In this document: positions 48,355 to 60,301 of the stretch, one piece after another
How the letters are laid out: each line of letters opens with the position of its first letter
Position numbering within the stretch: the stretch's first letter is position 1
Source of the DNA: Opitutia bacterium
GTDB taxonomy: Bacteria; Verrucomicrobiota; Verrucomicrobiia; Opitutales; UBA953
Direction: 5' to 3'
NCBI GenBank assembly: GCA_003569165.1
Contig: BGOI01000006.1
Span: 48,630 to 112,629 of the forward strand
Length of the DNA: 64,000 nucleotides
The notes under the pieces: generated by a model
What the model was told of the DNA's origin: nothing
What the model saw: the letters and a program-made list of their open reading frames with translations, nothing else
Databases searched by the model: none
Program-made: the position numbers and the translations under genes

Positions 48355-49839
48355 ATGGGAAAACCTACCGGATTTGTCGAATTCCAGCGCGAACTCCCGC
48401 CTGATCGCGATGCCCTCACCCGCATCGGCGATTGGAAAGAGATTCACCACCATCACTCCGACGAGAAGCTCCAGAAGCAGGGCGCTCGCTGCATGGATTG
48501 CGGCGTACCGTTCTGCCACACGGGAAAGCTCATCGGCGGGATGGCCAGCGGCTGCCCGATCAACAACCTGATCCCCGAGTGGAACGACCTCGTTTACAAG
48601 GGCCTCTGGCATGAGGCGCTCGAACGCCTCCACAAGACCAACAACTTCCCGGAATTCACCGGCCGCGTCTGCCCCGCCCCGTGCGAAGGCTCGTGCGTGC
48701 TCGGCATGAACAAGCCGGCCGTCACGATTAAGAACATCGAGGTCTCGATCGTCGACAAGGGCTGGGACAACGGCTGGATCATTCCCCGCGCGCCGACCAA
48801 GCGCACCGGCAAGAAGGTCGCCGTCATCGGTTCCGGTCCCGCCGGCCTCTCCGCCGCCGCGCAGCTCAACTACGCCGGCCACAACGTCACCGTCTTCGAA
48901 CGTTCCGACCGTCCGGGCGGCCTGCTGATGTACGGCATCCCGAACATGAAGCTCGATAAGAACGAAGTCGTGCTTCGCCGCATCTCGCTCCTCGAAGCCG
49001 AAGGCGTCACGTTCAAGTGCGGCGTCAACGTCGGCGTCGACATCTCGCCTGAACAGCTCCGCAAGGACTTCGACGCCGTCATCCTTACCGTCGGCGCCAC
49101 CAAGGGACGCGACCTCCCCCTACCCGGCCGCGACGCCAAGGGCGTGCACCTCGCGATGGAGTTCCTCCACGCCAACACGAAGAACCTCTTGGACGGCAAT
49201 TCCCCTGACGCGTCCTTCACCGCTAAGGGTAAGGATGTCGTCATCATCGGCGGCGGCGACACCGGCACCGACTGTGTGGGCACCTCGCTCCGCCACGGCT
49301 GCAAGTCCGTCGTCCAGCTCGAGATCATGGCGAAGTCCCCGCTCACCCGCGCCAAGGATAACCCCTGGCCGGAATGGCCGAAGACCTACAAGGTCGACTA
49401 CGGCCAGGAAGAAGCCGCCGCCAAGTACGGCTCCGACCCCCGCGTCTACCTCACCACCGCCACGAAGTTCGTCGCCGACGAACAGGGCAACCTCAAGGAA
49501 GTCCACACTGTCGAAGTCGAATGGAAGAAGAACGATAAAGGCGTCTTCGGTCCGCAGCAGATTGCCGGCACCGAGAAGGTCCGTCCGGCTCAGCTCGTCC
49601 TCCTCGCCATGGGCTTCATGGGCCCGGAACAGCCGCTCCTCGAAGCTTTCGGCGTCGAACGCGACGGCCGCTCCAATGTCAAAGCCGAGCACGAGAAGTA
49701 CGTGACCAACCTCCCCGGCGTCTTCGCCGCGGGCGATTGCCGTCGCGGTCAGTCCCTCGTCGTCTGGGCCTTCAACGAAGGCCGTGGCGTCGCCCGCGAG
49801 TGCGACAAGTTCCTGATGGGCAAGACGGAGCTTCCGTAA
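48355..49839 (+). CDS. gltD: Glutamate synthase small subunit
   Basis: The 494-aa FAD/iron-sulfur protein passes electrons from NAD(P)H to GltB. N-terminal cluster cysteines are in '[14 protein letters not shown]' and '[12 protein letters not shown]'. FAD binding is at '[20 protein letters not shown]', NADPH binding at '[13 protein letters not shown]', and '[19 protein letters not shown]' closes the fold. Length fits the bacterial beta subunit. It forms an operon with gltB and ends at a strong terminator 22 bases past the stop. Confidence 0.97.
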   Translation: MGKPTGFVEFQRELPPDRDALTRIGDWKEIHHHHSDEKLQKQGARCMDCGVPFCHTGKLIGGMASGCPINNLIPEWNDLVYKGLWHEALERLHKTNNFPEFTGRVCPAPCEGSCVLGMNKPAVTIKNIEVSIVDKGWDNGWIIPRAPTKRTGKKVAVIGSGPAGLSAAAQLNYAGHNVTVFERSDRPGGLLMYGIPNMKLDKNEVVLRRISLLEAEGVTFKCGVNVGVDISPEQLRKDFDAVILTVGATKGRDLPLPGRDAKGVHLAMEFLHANTKNLLDGNSPDASFTAKGKDVVIIGGGDTGTDCVGTSLRHGCKSVVQLEIMAKSPLTRAKDNPWPEWPKTYKVDYGQEEAAAKYGSDPRVYLTTATKFVADEQGNLKEVHTVEVEWKKNDKGVFGPQQIAGTEKVRPAQLVLLAMGFMGPEQPLLEAFGVERDGRSNVKAEHEKYVTNLPGVFAAGDCRRGQSLVVWAFNEGRGVARECDKFLMGKTELP

Positions 49840-49860
49840 GCCCCGCCGCCAGCGCCCCGC

Positions 49861-49889
49861 AAAGCCCGACTCGACGAGTCGGGCTTTTT
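49861..49889 (+). terminator. Rho-independent terminator after gltD
   Basis: An 11-bp perfect stem AAAGCCCGACT / AGTCGGGCTTT has loop cgacg, and its T-run continues past the stem (TTTTT overall). It ends the gltBD operon. Confidence 0.93.
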
Positions 49890-49954
49890 GTTGGGTGGGC
49901 CGTGAAGGGCATCTTAGGTTTGCCGAGCCGATACGCCTACACCACTCTCCCCGC

Positions 49955-50710
49955 GTGAGCACGCACTCCCTCGAAAGCCTTAAATCCATCGCGCTGGCGA
50001 CCGCCATCGCCGCAGGCGACCTCCTCGCCAAGGGCGCCCAGATGAAAGTCAACGCCTCCACGGACGACGACGTGAAGATGCAGGCCGACGTTGATTCAGA
50101 ATACCTGGTCCGCGACATGCTCAAGGCCACGGGCATCCCGGTCATCGGCGAAGAACTCGGGGGCGACGCGTCTCTCTTCGACGGCAACAGTCTCTACTGG
50201 GTCGTCGACCCGCTCGACGGCACCTACAACTACCTCCGCCGCCAACCCTCCACCTGCGTCTCGCTAGGCCTGATGCGCGGCAAGGAGCCGGTGCTCGGGG
50301 TGATCCACGACTTCACCGGCAAGAAGACCTACCTCGGCGTCGTGGGCGAAGGCAGCTTCATCAACGGTGTCCGCATCACGCCCGGCTGGGTCTCCGACAT
50401 CAAGGACGCGTGCATCATGACGGGCTTCCCCGCCGCCGCCGACAAATCCGGCCCCGCCATGGAGTTGTTCGTACAGCAGGTCGGTCGCTATAAGAAGATT
50501 CGCATGATCGGCTCCGCGGCGCTGGCACTCGCCTACGTCGGCGAAGGCGTCGCGGACACCTATTACGAGTCGGGCACGAACCTCTGGGACGTCGCCGCCG
50601 GCCTCGCGATCATCAAGGCCTCCGGCGGGTATTTCCGTCTCGTCCCGACGGGCAAGCGCCCGCTGAACTACGACCTCTGGGCCTCGGCCCGGGAGGAGTG
50701 GACGCGGTAA
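49955..50710 (+). CDS. Inositol monophosphatase-family phosphatase
   Basis: The 251-aa protein belongs to the Li-sensitive, Mg-dependent FIG phosphatases. Metal ligands are in 'PVIGEELGG' and 'YWVVDPLDGTYNYL'. The second signature is 'GTNLWDVAAGLAIIKASGG'. It could be SuhB, histidinol-phosphatase (HisN type) or CysQ. The window has hisB, hisC and hisH but no other histidinol-phosphatase, which makes HisN one option, though it is not adjacent to them. The GTG at 49955 is used, since codons upstream overlap the terminator zone. Confidence 0.88.
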   Translation: MSTHSLESLKSIALATAIAAGDLLAKGAQMKVNASTDDDVKMQADVDSEYLVRDMLKATGIPVIGEELGGDASLFDGNSLYWVVDPLDGTYNYLRRQPSTCVSLGLMRGKEPVLGVIHDFTGKKTYLGVVGEGSFINGVRITPGWVSDIKDACIMTGFPAAADKSGPAMELFVQQVGRYKKIRMIGSAALALAYVGEGVADTYYESGTNLWDVAAGLAIIKASGGYFRLVPTGKRPLNYDLWASAREEWTR

Positions 50711-50760
50711 GGCCATGCCTTAGGCGTGGACAACAAGCCTGTTAAGGCTAGGTTTCCGAC

Positions 50761-51232
50761 GTGCTCATCGCTTTCACTAATCCGATCAAAGAAGCCATCA
50801 TCGAGAATACGGTGGAGAACTACGCCGAGAAAGTCCTCGGCCCAGGATTACGGCTCGATGGGCTTCTGGGTGGCCCTCGCGATGGTGGTCGTCTACATCC
50901 CGCTCCTCGGCCGCCTCGCCGCGGCGCACTTCTTCGGCAAGGACGGCACTATCTTCGGCATCGGTTTGACCGGCCTTATCTCCGTCGCGCTGACTTTCGC
51001 TGCCATCTGCATGGCCGATACGAGCCTCTCGGGCTTCATTCCTAAGTCTATCGAGATCCTGGTCATCTCCCTCTGCACGGCCACGGTCGTCCTATTAGTC
51101 ACCAGCGCTTCGGCTCAGGTCCTCAGCATGGGCTTTGGCCCCTCCCTTGGACTCCAGCTGATCTTCTGGAATATCGTCTTCCTCGCCCAGCTGGCCACGC
51201 GCTTCCTGATGGATTTCTGGAAGCATATCTGA
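50761..51232 (+). CDS. Small four-helix membrane protein of unknown function (one frameshift)
   Basis: The N-terminus 'MLIAFTNPIKEAIIENTVEN' (from GTG 50761) and the hydrophobic remainder lie in different frames. Removing one C of the CCC at 50841-50843 joins them as 'AEKVLGQDYGSMGFWVALAM' and gives a ~156-aa protein ending at 51232. Four membrane segments are visible: 'FWVALAMVVVYIPLLGRLAA', 'IFGIGLTGLISVALTFAAIC', 'ILVISLCTATVVLLVTSASA', and 'LQLIFWNIVFLAQLATRFLM'. I do not recognise the family. It stands alone between the IMPase gene and a bidirectional terminator. Confidence 0.65.
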
Positions 51233-51255
51233 CGCTCTAAAGCCCCTAGGTAACA

Positions 51256-51290
51256 AGAAGGCCGGCCTCCTCGCGGAAGCCGGCCTTCTG
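51256..51290. terminator. Hairpin terminator between convergent genes
   Basis: An 11-bp stem AGAAGGCCGGC / GCCGGCCTTCT has a 12-base loop and T-rich flanks on the plus side ('tgtttgg'). It can serve both the small membrane protein gene (+) and ppc (-), whose stop is 20 bases away. Confidence 0.85.
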
Positions 51291-51309
51291 TTTGGCTCAA
51301 TCTATGCGA

Positions 51310-54057
51310 TCAGCCCGTGGCCTGGAGGCCGGCGGCGATGGCGTTAAGCGAGAGGAGCATCTGCGGCAGGAGCGCTTCGGCTTCCTTGCGGTCGCCATCG
51401 GCCACCTTCTTGCGCCAATCCTTGAGCAGCGCGACCTGCTGCTCATGTAGGAGATCAATCGCGGATTCGCGCAGGGCGATGACCTTACGGAGACGCGGAC
51501 GGCCTTCGCTCAGCTTGGAGCCGGAAAGTTCGTCGAGCATCTTACGAGTCAGGTTATGCTCAGCGAGGATGCGATTCAGGAAGAGGCCGCGGAGCTTCTT
51601 GTCGGTGACGAGCGCACCGTAGAGCTTCATCATACTCCGATTAGAGGCCAAGACGCTCGTGGAGGCATTCTTCAGCATGTAGCGCAGAGGCGGCCAGCCG
51701 TCGTAGTTCTTTCGGATGACCTCGAATCCCTTGGGGTCTTCTTCCTTGAGGCGGGCCAGCGCGGAGCCGACACCATACCAACCGGAGAGATAGAAGCGCG
51801 CCTGACTCCAGGCGAACACCCAAGGAATCGCGCGCAAGTCTTCAAGCGAGGCGGCACCGGTACGACGGGACGGACGCGAGCCGATACGGCTGGCTTCGAT
51901 AACGTCGATGGGGGTGGCCTGACGGAAGAACTCGATGAAGCGCGGAGTCTGAATGAGCGACTGGTAGGCCTCGCGGGAGAACTCGGCGAGGCGGTCCATG
52001 ACCTTAGATTGCGCAGTCTCACTGCGGACAGCGACGTCGTGCAGGAAGGTATTCTGGGTCACGCCAGCCGTCAGTAGCTCGAGGTTGTTCACCGCGGTGA
52101 TGTGGTTGGCGTACTTCTGGGTGATGCTCTCACCCTGCTCCGTGACGCGCATCTCACCTTGGATCGAACCTTGCGGGAGCGCATCGATGAAGCGGTGGGT
52201 CGGGCCAGCGCCGCGGGAGATGGTGCCGCCACGGCCATGGAAGAAGACGATGCGGACGCCATGCTTCTCGCCGACAGCGGCGAGGTTCTGCTGGGCACGA
52301 TAAAGATTCCAGAGGGAAGCGAGGATGCCGCCATCCTTATTGGAGTCGGAGTAACCAATCATCACCTGCTGCGTGAGGCCGTCGGTGATACCGGCGTCGC
52401 GACGGGCCTGCAGCGTGCGCTTGGTCATCGGATGGGACAGGAATGAGTCCATGATGCCGGTGCTACGCTCAAGGTCGCCAATCGTCTCGAAGAGCGGGAC
52501 GACAGGGAGGAGACAGTAGGCGTCTTCCGCGCCACCAGCGGTGAGACCGGCTTCGCGGGCGAGGAGGTAGACGGATAGCAGATCCGAGACTGAACGGGTC
52601 ATGCTGACGATCAGCGAGCCCAGGCCGGCGGAGCCATACTGCTCGATATGGGTGACCAGCGTACGGTGGCAGGCGACCACGGCGTCGGCCTCCGTGCCGA
52701 TACTGGCCTGTTCGCGCATGAACGGACGGGTCGAGCGCAGCTCGGAGTCAAGGAAGCCGAGGCGGCGCGATTCGTCCCACTGAGCATAGTTGGTATCGTC
52801 CTGACCGGTAGCAGCGAGGAGCTGGCCGATGGCCTTATCGTGGAAGGCGCTGTTCTGGCGGATATCCAAGACGGCCATATGGAAGCCGAAGGTGCGCAGG
52901 AAACGCAGCAGCGGATCGAGTTCCGCGCGCGCGATGCGACCGGCACCGACTTCGACTAAGGTTTCACGCAAGAACAGGAGATCGGCGATGACGCCCTCAG
53001 GTGTGCGGTGCTGACCGGCCCCCAGTTCGCCTTCGGCGTTCGGCAGGCGCAGGCGCGTCAAGTTGATGTACTGACGCCAGGTTTCGCCGATGTTGCGGCT
53101 TACGGCGTCCGCGCCGGCTTCACCATGAGCAGCGGCGTGCTTGGCGACCTGACGTAGGAATACGGGCGGCGGCTCCTGCAGGTGATCGCCGAGAGACAAG
53201 CGCTGCCCGAGGGTCTCGAGGCGTTCGTTGCAAATTGCGACGGCCGTGGTGCGGAAGAGATTCAGGGCGCGGGCGGTGACATCCGCCGTGACCAACGGGT
53301 GGCCGTCGCGGTCCCCGCCAACCCAGGTGCCGAGGGCAATCTGGGGCAATGAATCCGGATGTTCGACGCGGGCGGGGTCGAAGCCGGCTTCTTCCCAAGC
53401 CTGGCGCAGGCGCAGGTCCATGCTGACCACGGCATCCGGGAAGACCTTTGAGAGGAAATAATTGATATTCCGGAGCTCCGACGCGACGTCAGGCTTCTGG
53501 TGATAGATTTCGCCGGTACGCCAGAGGCGTTCAAGGGCGACCTTGATCTCCTCGCGGATCGCACGCTGTTCGGCGACGGTCCACATGTTGTTCTCGCGAC
53601 GGACGAGGAGCTTATAAATCTCGCGATGGATCTCGAGGACCGTGGCGCGCTTGGCTTCGGTCGGGTGCGCGGTGAGCACGGGCTCGACGCGCATGCGGTT
53701 GAGGCGCTTGGCGATCTGCTTGTCGGTCAGGCCAGCCTCACTCAGGGCGCGGAGCGCTCGACCCCACGAACCAGGATCGGAGGCAAGACCATGCTTGTCT
53801 TCGCGGAGACGCTTGGACTGCGCGGAAGCATTTTCTTCCACCATGTTCAGGAGCTGGAAGGCGATCGAGTACGCCTGCACGCCGCGGTAGGAAAAGATCT
53901 GCACGCCGCGCAGTTTGCGCTTACCCATCCACGGCAAAGTACCGGCGAGGTCCTTGTGATCGAGCTGCTCGAGTACCTCGACGAAGCACGTCATCATGAA
54001 GTCGAGGTCCTTGTCGACTTTCTTAAGCCCGCGGGCGAGATCGGTGCTGATAGCCAT
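51310..54057 (-). CDS. ppc: Phosphoenolpyruvate carboxylase
   Basis: The 915-aa enzyme carboxylates PEP to oxaloacetate to feed the TCA cycle. Key motifs are complete: 'LTAHPTEAKRATVLEIHREI', 'GTWVGGDRDGHPLVTADVTA', 'MIGYSDSNKDGG', 'FFHGRGGTISRGAGPTHRF' and the C-terminal Gly in 'AIAAGLQATG'. The ATG at 54057 is chosen because upstream codons belong to the divergent intergenic region. The product acts with citrate synthase and aconitase encoded in the same window. It is monocistronic, ending at a shared terminator. Confidence 0.96.
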   Translation of the reverse strand: MAISTDLARGLKKVDKDLDFMMTCFVEVLEQLDHKDLAGTLPWMGKRKLRGVQIFSYRGVQAYSIAFQLLNMVEENASAQSKRLREDKHGLASDPGSWGRALRALSEAGLTDKQIAKRLNRMRVEPVLTAHPTEAKRATVLEIHREIYKLLVRRENNMWTVAEQRAIREEIKVALERLWRTGEIYHQKPDVASELRNINYFLSKVFPDAVVSMDLRLRQAWEEAGFDPARVEHPDSLPQIALGTWVGGDRDGHPLVTADVTARALNLFRTTAVAICNERLETLGQRLSLGDHLQEPPPVFLRQVAKHAAAHGEAGADAVSRNIGETWRQYINLTRLRLPNAEGELGAGQHRTPEGVIADLLFLRETLVEVGAGRIARAELDPLLRFLRTFGFHMAVLDIRQNSAFHDKAIGQLLAATGQDDTNYAQWDESRRLGFLDSELRSTRPFMREQASIGTEADAVVACHRTLVTHIEQYGSAGLGSLIVSMTRSVSDLLSVYLLAREAGLTAGGAEDAYCLLPVVPLFETIGDLERSTGIMDSFLSHPMTKRTLQARRDAGITDGLTQQVMIGYSDSNKDGGILASLWNLYRAQQNLAAVGEKHGVRIVFFHGRGGTISRGAGPTHRFIDALPQGSIQGEMRVTEQGESITQKYANHITAVNNLELLTAGVTQNTFLHDVAVRSETAQSKVMDRLAEFSREAYQSLIQTPRFIEFFRQATPIDVIEASRIGSRPSRRTGAASLEDLRAIPWVFAWSQARFYLSGWYGVGSALARLKEEDPKGFEVIRKNYDGWPPLRYMLKNASTSVLASNRSMMKLYGALVTDKKLRGLFLNRILAEHNLTRKMLDELSGSKLSEGRPRLRKVIALRESAIDLLHEQQVALLKDWRKKVADGDRKEAEALLPQMLLSLNAIAAGLQATG

Positions 54058-54152
54058 GCGACGAGAGTCGTAGCACGGGCACAGGAAATCTCGCAACCGC
54101 AAACCCCCTCGGCTTGCGTCTATGGCTGTCCACCCTTTGATGGAAAGTCGCC

Positions 54153-56518
54153 ATGTCGGACTCACGGCTCATCCTCCCCGACCTCTGGCAGCAGGACGCC
54201 CTCCGCGCTCTCCGCCAAGGCGAGGACGTGGTAATCCAGGCCCCCACAGGCGCCGGCAAGACCTACGTCTTCGAACTTCTGATCAAAGGGGTCATCGCGG
54301 CCAAGCGGTTTACACGGTCCCGACCCGCGCTCTGGCCAATGACAAGCGGGCCGAATGGCTGGCCTTAGGCTGGGACGTCGGCATCGCGACCGGGGACGTC
54401 AGCGACAACCTCGGCGCCCCCGTCATCGTTGCCACCTTGGAGACCCAAAGGCATCGCTTCCTCGAGGGGCGACACCCGGACCTGCTCGTGGTGGACGAAT
54501 ATCAGATGCTGGCCGACAGCCGACGCGGCGCGGCCTACGAGACGGTCCTAGCCATCGCCCCACCCTCCACCCAGCTCCTCCTGCTCAGCGGGAGCGTCTC
54601 CAACCCTAAGGCCGTCGCGGAATGGCTTAGGCGCCTCGGCCGCAAGGTTACCCTGATCGAGGAATATACTCGCCCCATACCTCTCGAAGAGGTGTCCCTT
54701 GACGCCCTGGAGACCCGCGAGCCGACCGGCATCAAGGGCCACATCGCCCGGGCGGTCATCCGGGCAATCCTCGCCGACCTCGGCCCCATCCTAGTCTTCG
54801 CCCCCCGCCGTCGGGCCGCCGAGCAGATTGCCCACGATATCGCCGCCGGCCTCCCCCTCGGCAACGGCCCCCAGCTCTCCCCCAGCCAGCGCGACATGGC
54901 TGGCGACGACCTCAATCGCCTCCTCCGCCAAGGGGTCGGACTACACCATAGCGGCCTGACCTTCGACCAGCGCACCGAACTCATCGAGCCTTGGGCCAAG
55001 GCCGGCAAGCTGAGCGTAGTCGTCGCGACGACCGGCCTGGCCTCGGGTATCAACTTCTCGCTCCGCTCGGTGCTGGTCACCGACCGTCGCTACGCCGCCG
55101 AACACGCCCAACGCGAAGTCCGTCCCGACGAACTCCTCCAGATGTTCGGGCGAGCCGGACGCCGCGGACTCGACGATCGCGGCTTCGCCCTCTGGACTGG
55201 CGACAGCCCGCGCCTCGGTGAAGCGAAGCCGCTGCAACTCAAACGCAGCGAGGCCCTCGACTGGCCAGCCTTCCTCTCGCTGATGTGTCGGGCTGATGAC
55301 CCGAAAGCGGCCGCCGTCAAACTGGCCAAGGCGCTCTTCACGCGCGAGCCGATTGACCTATCTTTGGATCGATTGGACGAAGACCTGCCGACCGATACAC
55401 CCGTCGCGCCAGTGGGCGCGACTCGACATATCGACGAAATCTACGGGCGCAACGGGACGTGGCAGCGCGAACGCCCGACGCATCTCGTCCCGCTCTCGCA
55501 GGCCCTCATCTACGTCAAGGACACTTGGCACCCCGCTCTCACCAAGCCCGACTCGTTGCGTGCCCTGCCCTATGGCACGCCATGCAAGCTCGAGACGAGC
55601 GAAGGCCTACGCTACGGACGCACGATCACGCTCGCCCACTTCCCCAAGGAAGCCGGCGCCACGCACCTCACGCCGGCCGACTGGTTGTTGAAGGCCCTGC
55701 GCCGACTTGAAGGCGGCCAAGTCCGTCCTCGTACCTGGAAACTCGAACTCCTCGAGAAGGAAATCCTGCCGCTGCTCCCCAAGCTCACCCAAGGCGGGCT
55801 GGCTCACGGCGGAATCTTCCTTGGTCGCGACAGCGTCCAAGTGAAGCTGGACTACTCCCGCGCCGATGTCCGCGTCTGGCCTGATGCGGATAATCACCCG
55901 CTGATCAATCCGCCCCGCCGTCAGGTCGAGAAGCAGGACATCAACCTGCGCGAAGTCCTCGGCGGCGGCACCCTTCACACGGCCCGCGCAGGACGTCTCT
56001 GGAAGAAACTCGGACTGATCGACGCCGCTGGCCGACCGACCGAACGCGGCCACGTCGCTTCGCTCTTTCAACACGGCGAAGGACTCGCCGTGGCCGCTGC
56101 GCTCGAGGACCCATCCTACGACGCCCACGCGATCACCTGGGACCTCGCCGAACTTCGCGCCGGCGAACGTGTCGCCTCAGCTGGACGTAACTCCAGTCGC
56201 CTTGGCGCCTGCTGCCGCCTCGCTTATAAGTCCCTGACCGCCGAAGGCTACCTGCGCGAAGGCCTGCCTGCTGGCTTCGGCGAAGGCTGCGCCGAAGCGC
56301 TCAAAGGCTTCGCTCTCCACGGCAAGATTCCACCCGTCGACGCCGATGGCCACGGGCCAGGACAAGGTGACCTCGAAAGGGCCGTTTTGGAATGGCGCAG
56401 CACGCTGCAACTCATCGCACACGGTCCCTCCCACCCTTCCGATCGCTGGCAACAGTTACGCGTGGCGGCCCAAGAAGTGCTTGGGCGTATTATCGGCAAG
56501 GCAATAGTGCGCCGCTGA
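54153..56518 (+). CDS. Ski2-like DExH-box helicase (one frameshift near the N-terminus)
   Basis: This is a ~788-aa superfamily 2 helicase. The Q/Walker A region is 'VVIQAPTGAGKTYVFELL', motif II 'LLVVDEYQMLAD' (DEYQ), and motif VI 'LQMFGRAGRRGLDD'. The frame breaks near 54308, where 'aagcggtttac' should have another G to give 'KRVYTVPTRALANDKRAEW'. With that repair one frame runs from ATG 54153 to TGA 56518. As sequenced the longest intact part starts after motif I. A winged or accessory C-terminal domain is present but not assigned. Ski2-like proteins act on RNA or structured DNA, and the substrate is unknown. It is divergent from ppc. Confidence 0.85.
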
Positions 56519-56521
56519 GGC

Positions 56522-57148
56522 TTACTTGCCCAAGATGGCTTTCGCCGCGGCCTTGGCCATCTCACCGGCACCGGCGGTATTCGGGTGCACGCGATCGGGC
56601 AGCATCTCGGGAGTCTTCACGAGCGCTGCATGCATGTCGATCACGCCACAGCCGAGTTCTTTGGCGAGCGCGTCGACCCGCGGGATCTCCTTCTGGATGT
56701 TCTCCTCGTTGATACCATAATTGCCCTTACCAGGGACCGGCACCGGACGGCAGACGAAGACCTTCGGTTTCGACTTCAGAGATTGGAAAGACTTCACGAG
56801 CTCACGGTAGTCGGCGTCGAACTCGGCCTCGAACTTCCAGTTCTGCGGCTTGGTATCGTTCGTACCGAGCATGATGACCACGATCGCCGGCTCCATCGCG
56901 AGGGCTTCCTGATACTTCTTTTCTTTCCAGTAGGGGAAATCGCCCTTCTTCAGGAGCGTGCGTCCGCTGACGCCGAAGTTGCCGACCTTGTACTTATCGC
57001 CGAGCAAGGCCTGCAACTGGGACGGATAAGACTGACCCTTCTGGGCGCCGGAGCCCTGGGTGATACTGTCGCCGACGCAGGCGACTTTGATGGGTTCGGC
57101 GGCGCGGGCAGTCATAAGGGAAAATAAGGCGAGGAGGAGGATTCGCAT
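56522..57148 (-). CDS. Secreted GDSL/SGNH-family esterase or lipase
   Basis: The 208-aa protein has a signal peptide 'MRILLLALFSLMTARAAEP'. The four SGNH blocks follow: nucleophile 'VACVGDSITQGSG', Gly block 'GVSGRTL', 'IVVIMLGTNDTKP', and 'LPDRVHPNTAGAGEMA' with the catalytic Asp/His. It resembles periplasmic acyl-esterases and sialate or carbohydrate O-acetylesterases. Its stop is 4 bases from the stop of the convergent helicase gene. Substrate is unknown. Confidence 0.88.
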   Translation of the reverse strand: MRILLLALFSLMTARAAEPIKVACVGDSITQGSGAQKGQSYPSQLQALLGDKYKVGNFGVSGRTLLKKGDFPYWKEKKYQEALAMEPAIVVIMLGTNDTKPQNWKFEAEFDADYRELVKSFQSLKSKPKVFVCRPVPVPGKGNYGINEENIQKEIPRVDALAKELGCGVIDMHAALVKTPEMLPDRVHPNTAGAGEMAKAAAKAILGK

Positions 57149-57228
57149 GGGGTTCCTCTAATCAAAGCCGCCGGGAAGCCTTTCCAAGGCCTAAGTCTCG
57201 GCTTTTGCCCTTCCCTGCGGCCCCGGCA

Positions 57229-57615
57229 GACGCTAACCTATCCGGACAGTCATACATGTGCGTTCGCGCGGAGTAATCCGTGAGGAAAGTCCGGACACTA
57301 CAGGGCAGGATTCCCGCCGCAAGTCGGGGCACGTCGCAAGGCGTGACGGATAGTGCCACAGAGAAGATACCGCCTCCTCCGCAAGGAACGAGGTAAGGGT
57401 GAAAAGGTGGGGTAAGAGCCCACCGCTCGAAGGGTAACCGACGAGGCAAGGTAAACCCAATCCGGTGCAAGACGAACAGGGACCGTTCGAGGTCGCCCAC
57501 CAAGGTCCCGGGTTGTCGCACCGCCGCAAGGCGGGTCCGCAAGGTCAGAGAAATGAACGCGCAGGGGATCGGCGAGAGCCACCCAAGGACAGAATCCGGC
57601 TTATAGTGTATGGCT
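57229..57615 (+). ncRNA. rnpB: RNase P RNA (class A-like)
   Basis: This catalytic RNA matures tRNA 5' ends. The P4 core is unmistakable: 'GAGGAAAGTCCGGAC' near 57282, with its 3' partner 'ACAGAATCCGGCTTAT' near 57590. 'GAAGGGTAACCGACGAGGCA' and 'GGTAAACCC' form the expected conserved middle. The length (~390 nt) is normal for bacterial type A. The P1 helix at the two ends is imperfect, so boundaries are good to about ten bases. It is followed by a strong terminator. Confidence 0.95.
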
Positions 57616-57623
57616 CAAAAGAC

Positions 57624-57658
57624 GGAGGGCCGAACGGAAACGTTCGGCCCTCCCCCTT
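57624..57658. terminator. Strong hairpin terminator between rnpB and gltA
   Basis: A 13-bp perfect stem GGAGGGCCGAACG / CGTTCGGCCCTCC closes on a GAAA tetraloop and is followed by CCCTTT. It is placed between the convergent ends of rnpB (+) and gltA (-) and probably serves rnpB. Confidence 0.9.
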
Positions 57659-57677
57659 TGCGGACTGCTCAGGTCGC

Positions 57678-58979
<1,302 letters not shown>

Positions 58980-59014
58980 GGCGGGGGTGGGGCCGCCAGA
59001 GTCGAAAACACGCC

Positions 59015-59659
59015 TCAGCGGGCGGACAAAGTCAGGAAATTGCGGTAGAGTTGCAAGCCTTTGACCTGACTTTTCTCCGGATGGAACTGGGTCGCGAAGA
59101 CCCGACCCCGACGGACACCGCTCACGAACCGGCCGGCATAGTCGGTCTCGCACCAGACCAAGGAGGGGTCGGTCTCGACGACGCGGTAGCTATGCACGAA
59201 ATAGAACGGCTCCCCTTCGGCCCGCAGGCCTTCGGTCAGGGGGGCACCCGGCTTGAAGATGGCCTCGTTCCAGCCCATGTGGGGGATGCGCAGGCCGGGC
59301 TGGGACGGGAAACGGCGAACGACCCCGGGGAAGATAGCCAGCCCCGGGCGGTCAGCCTCCTCGGAACGCTCAAAGAGGACCTGGAGGCCCATGCAGACGC
59401 CCAGGAAGGGACGGTCGGCGGCGATCCACTGCTTGAGGAAAGACTCGAAGTCGGTGCGGCGGATACAATCCATGCAGTCGGCCATGGCCCCCTGCCCCGG
59501 GAACACGACCATCTCGGCCTTCTCGGCTTCAGCCGGAGTGGCGGCAAGGAAGGCATCAGCGCCGGCGGCGACCATGGCACGGCTGACGCTACGCAGGTTG
59601 CCCATCCCGTAATCGATGACGGCCACCCGCGGGCGGCGCACTGACCCAGAGGCTTCCAC
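59015..59659 (-). CDS. hisH: Imidazole glycerol phosphate synthase glutaminase subunit
   Basis: The 214-aa class I glutamine amidotransferase supplies ammonia to HisF. The nucleophile Cys is in '[13 protein letters not shown]', the His/Glu pair in '[11 protein letters not shown]', and the start motif is '[14 protein letters not shown]'. The start is GTG at 59659, two bases after the hisB stop; a shorter start a few codons in is possible. HisF and the other his enzymes are not in the window. Confidence 0.95.
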   Translation of the reverse strand: MEASGSVRRPRVAVIDYGMGNLRSVSRAMVAAGADAFLAATPAEAEKAEMVVFPGQGAMADCMDCIRRTDFESFLKQWIAADRPFLGVCMGLQVLFERSEEADRPGLAIFPGVVRRFPSQPGLRIPHMGWNEAIFKPGAPLTEGLRAEGEPFYFVHSYRVVETDPSLVWCETDYAGRFVSGVRRGRVFATQFHPEKSQVKGLQLYRNFLTLSAR

Positions 59660-59661
59660 GG

Positions 59662-60264
59662 TCAGGCCAGCGTGCCCTTGGTGCTCGGCACGCGTCCGCC
59701 CTGGCGCGGATCGACTTCCACCGCCTCACGCAGCGCGCGGGCGAAGGCCTTGAAGAGCGCTTCGGCGATGTGGTGCGGCTCATCACCGTATTCGAGCTTG
59801 AGGTGTAAATTGCAACCGAGCGAATTAGCGAGGCCCTGAAAGAACTCGCGGACGAGCGCGATATTGAAGTCCTTCACCATGTAGTTGGTGATCTCGACCT
59901 GGTAGACCATCATGGGACGATTGCTGAGGTCGACGGCGCAGCGGGCTAGGGTCTCATCCATCGGTAGGATGAAGAAACCATAGCGGCGGATGCCTGCCTT
60001 ATCGCCAAGCGCTTCCTTAATCGCCTGACCGAGCACGATGCCCACGTCTTCCACGGTGTGGTGGTAGTCAACGTCGGTGTCGCCAGTGGCCTTGACCTTA
60101 AGGTCGACGAGCGAGTGGCGAGAAAGGAGCGTGAGCATGTGGTCGAAGAAGGCCACCCCGGTGGCGATTTCTGACGACCCGGTACCGTCCAAGTTCACCT
60201 CAAGGGCAATCTTGGTCTCGGCGGTGTCCCGGCGGATGCTGGCTTTGCGAACAACTGCGCTCAT
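59662..60264 (-). CDS. hisB: Imidazoleglycerol-phosphate dehydratase
   Basis: This 200-aa monofunctional HisB converts IGP to imidazole acetol phosphate. Metal-binding histidines are in '[17 protein letters not shown]', '[13 protein letters not shown]' and '[14 protein letters not shown]'. The ATG at 60264 starts '[19 protein letters not shown]'; upstream codons in the same frame are antisense-like sequence over hisC. No phosphatase domain is fused, so histidinol-phosphatase must be a separate gene. Confidence 0.96.
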   Translation of the reverse strand: MSAVVRKASIRRDTAETKIALEVNLDGTGSSEIATGVAFFDHMLTLLSRHSLVDLKVKATGDTDVDYHHTVEDVGIVLGQAIKEALGDKAGIRRYGFFILPMDETLARCAVDLSNRPMMVYQVEITNYMVKDFNIALVREFFQGLANSLGCNLHLKLEYGDEPHHIAEALFKAFARALREAVEVDPRQGGRVPSTKGTLA

Positions 60265-60301
60265 ACCCCAGAAATCCCCGCGGAAGGCGGGATTGTCAAC
60301 C

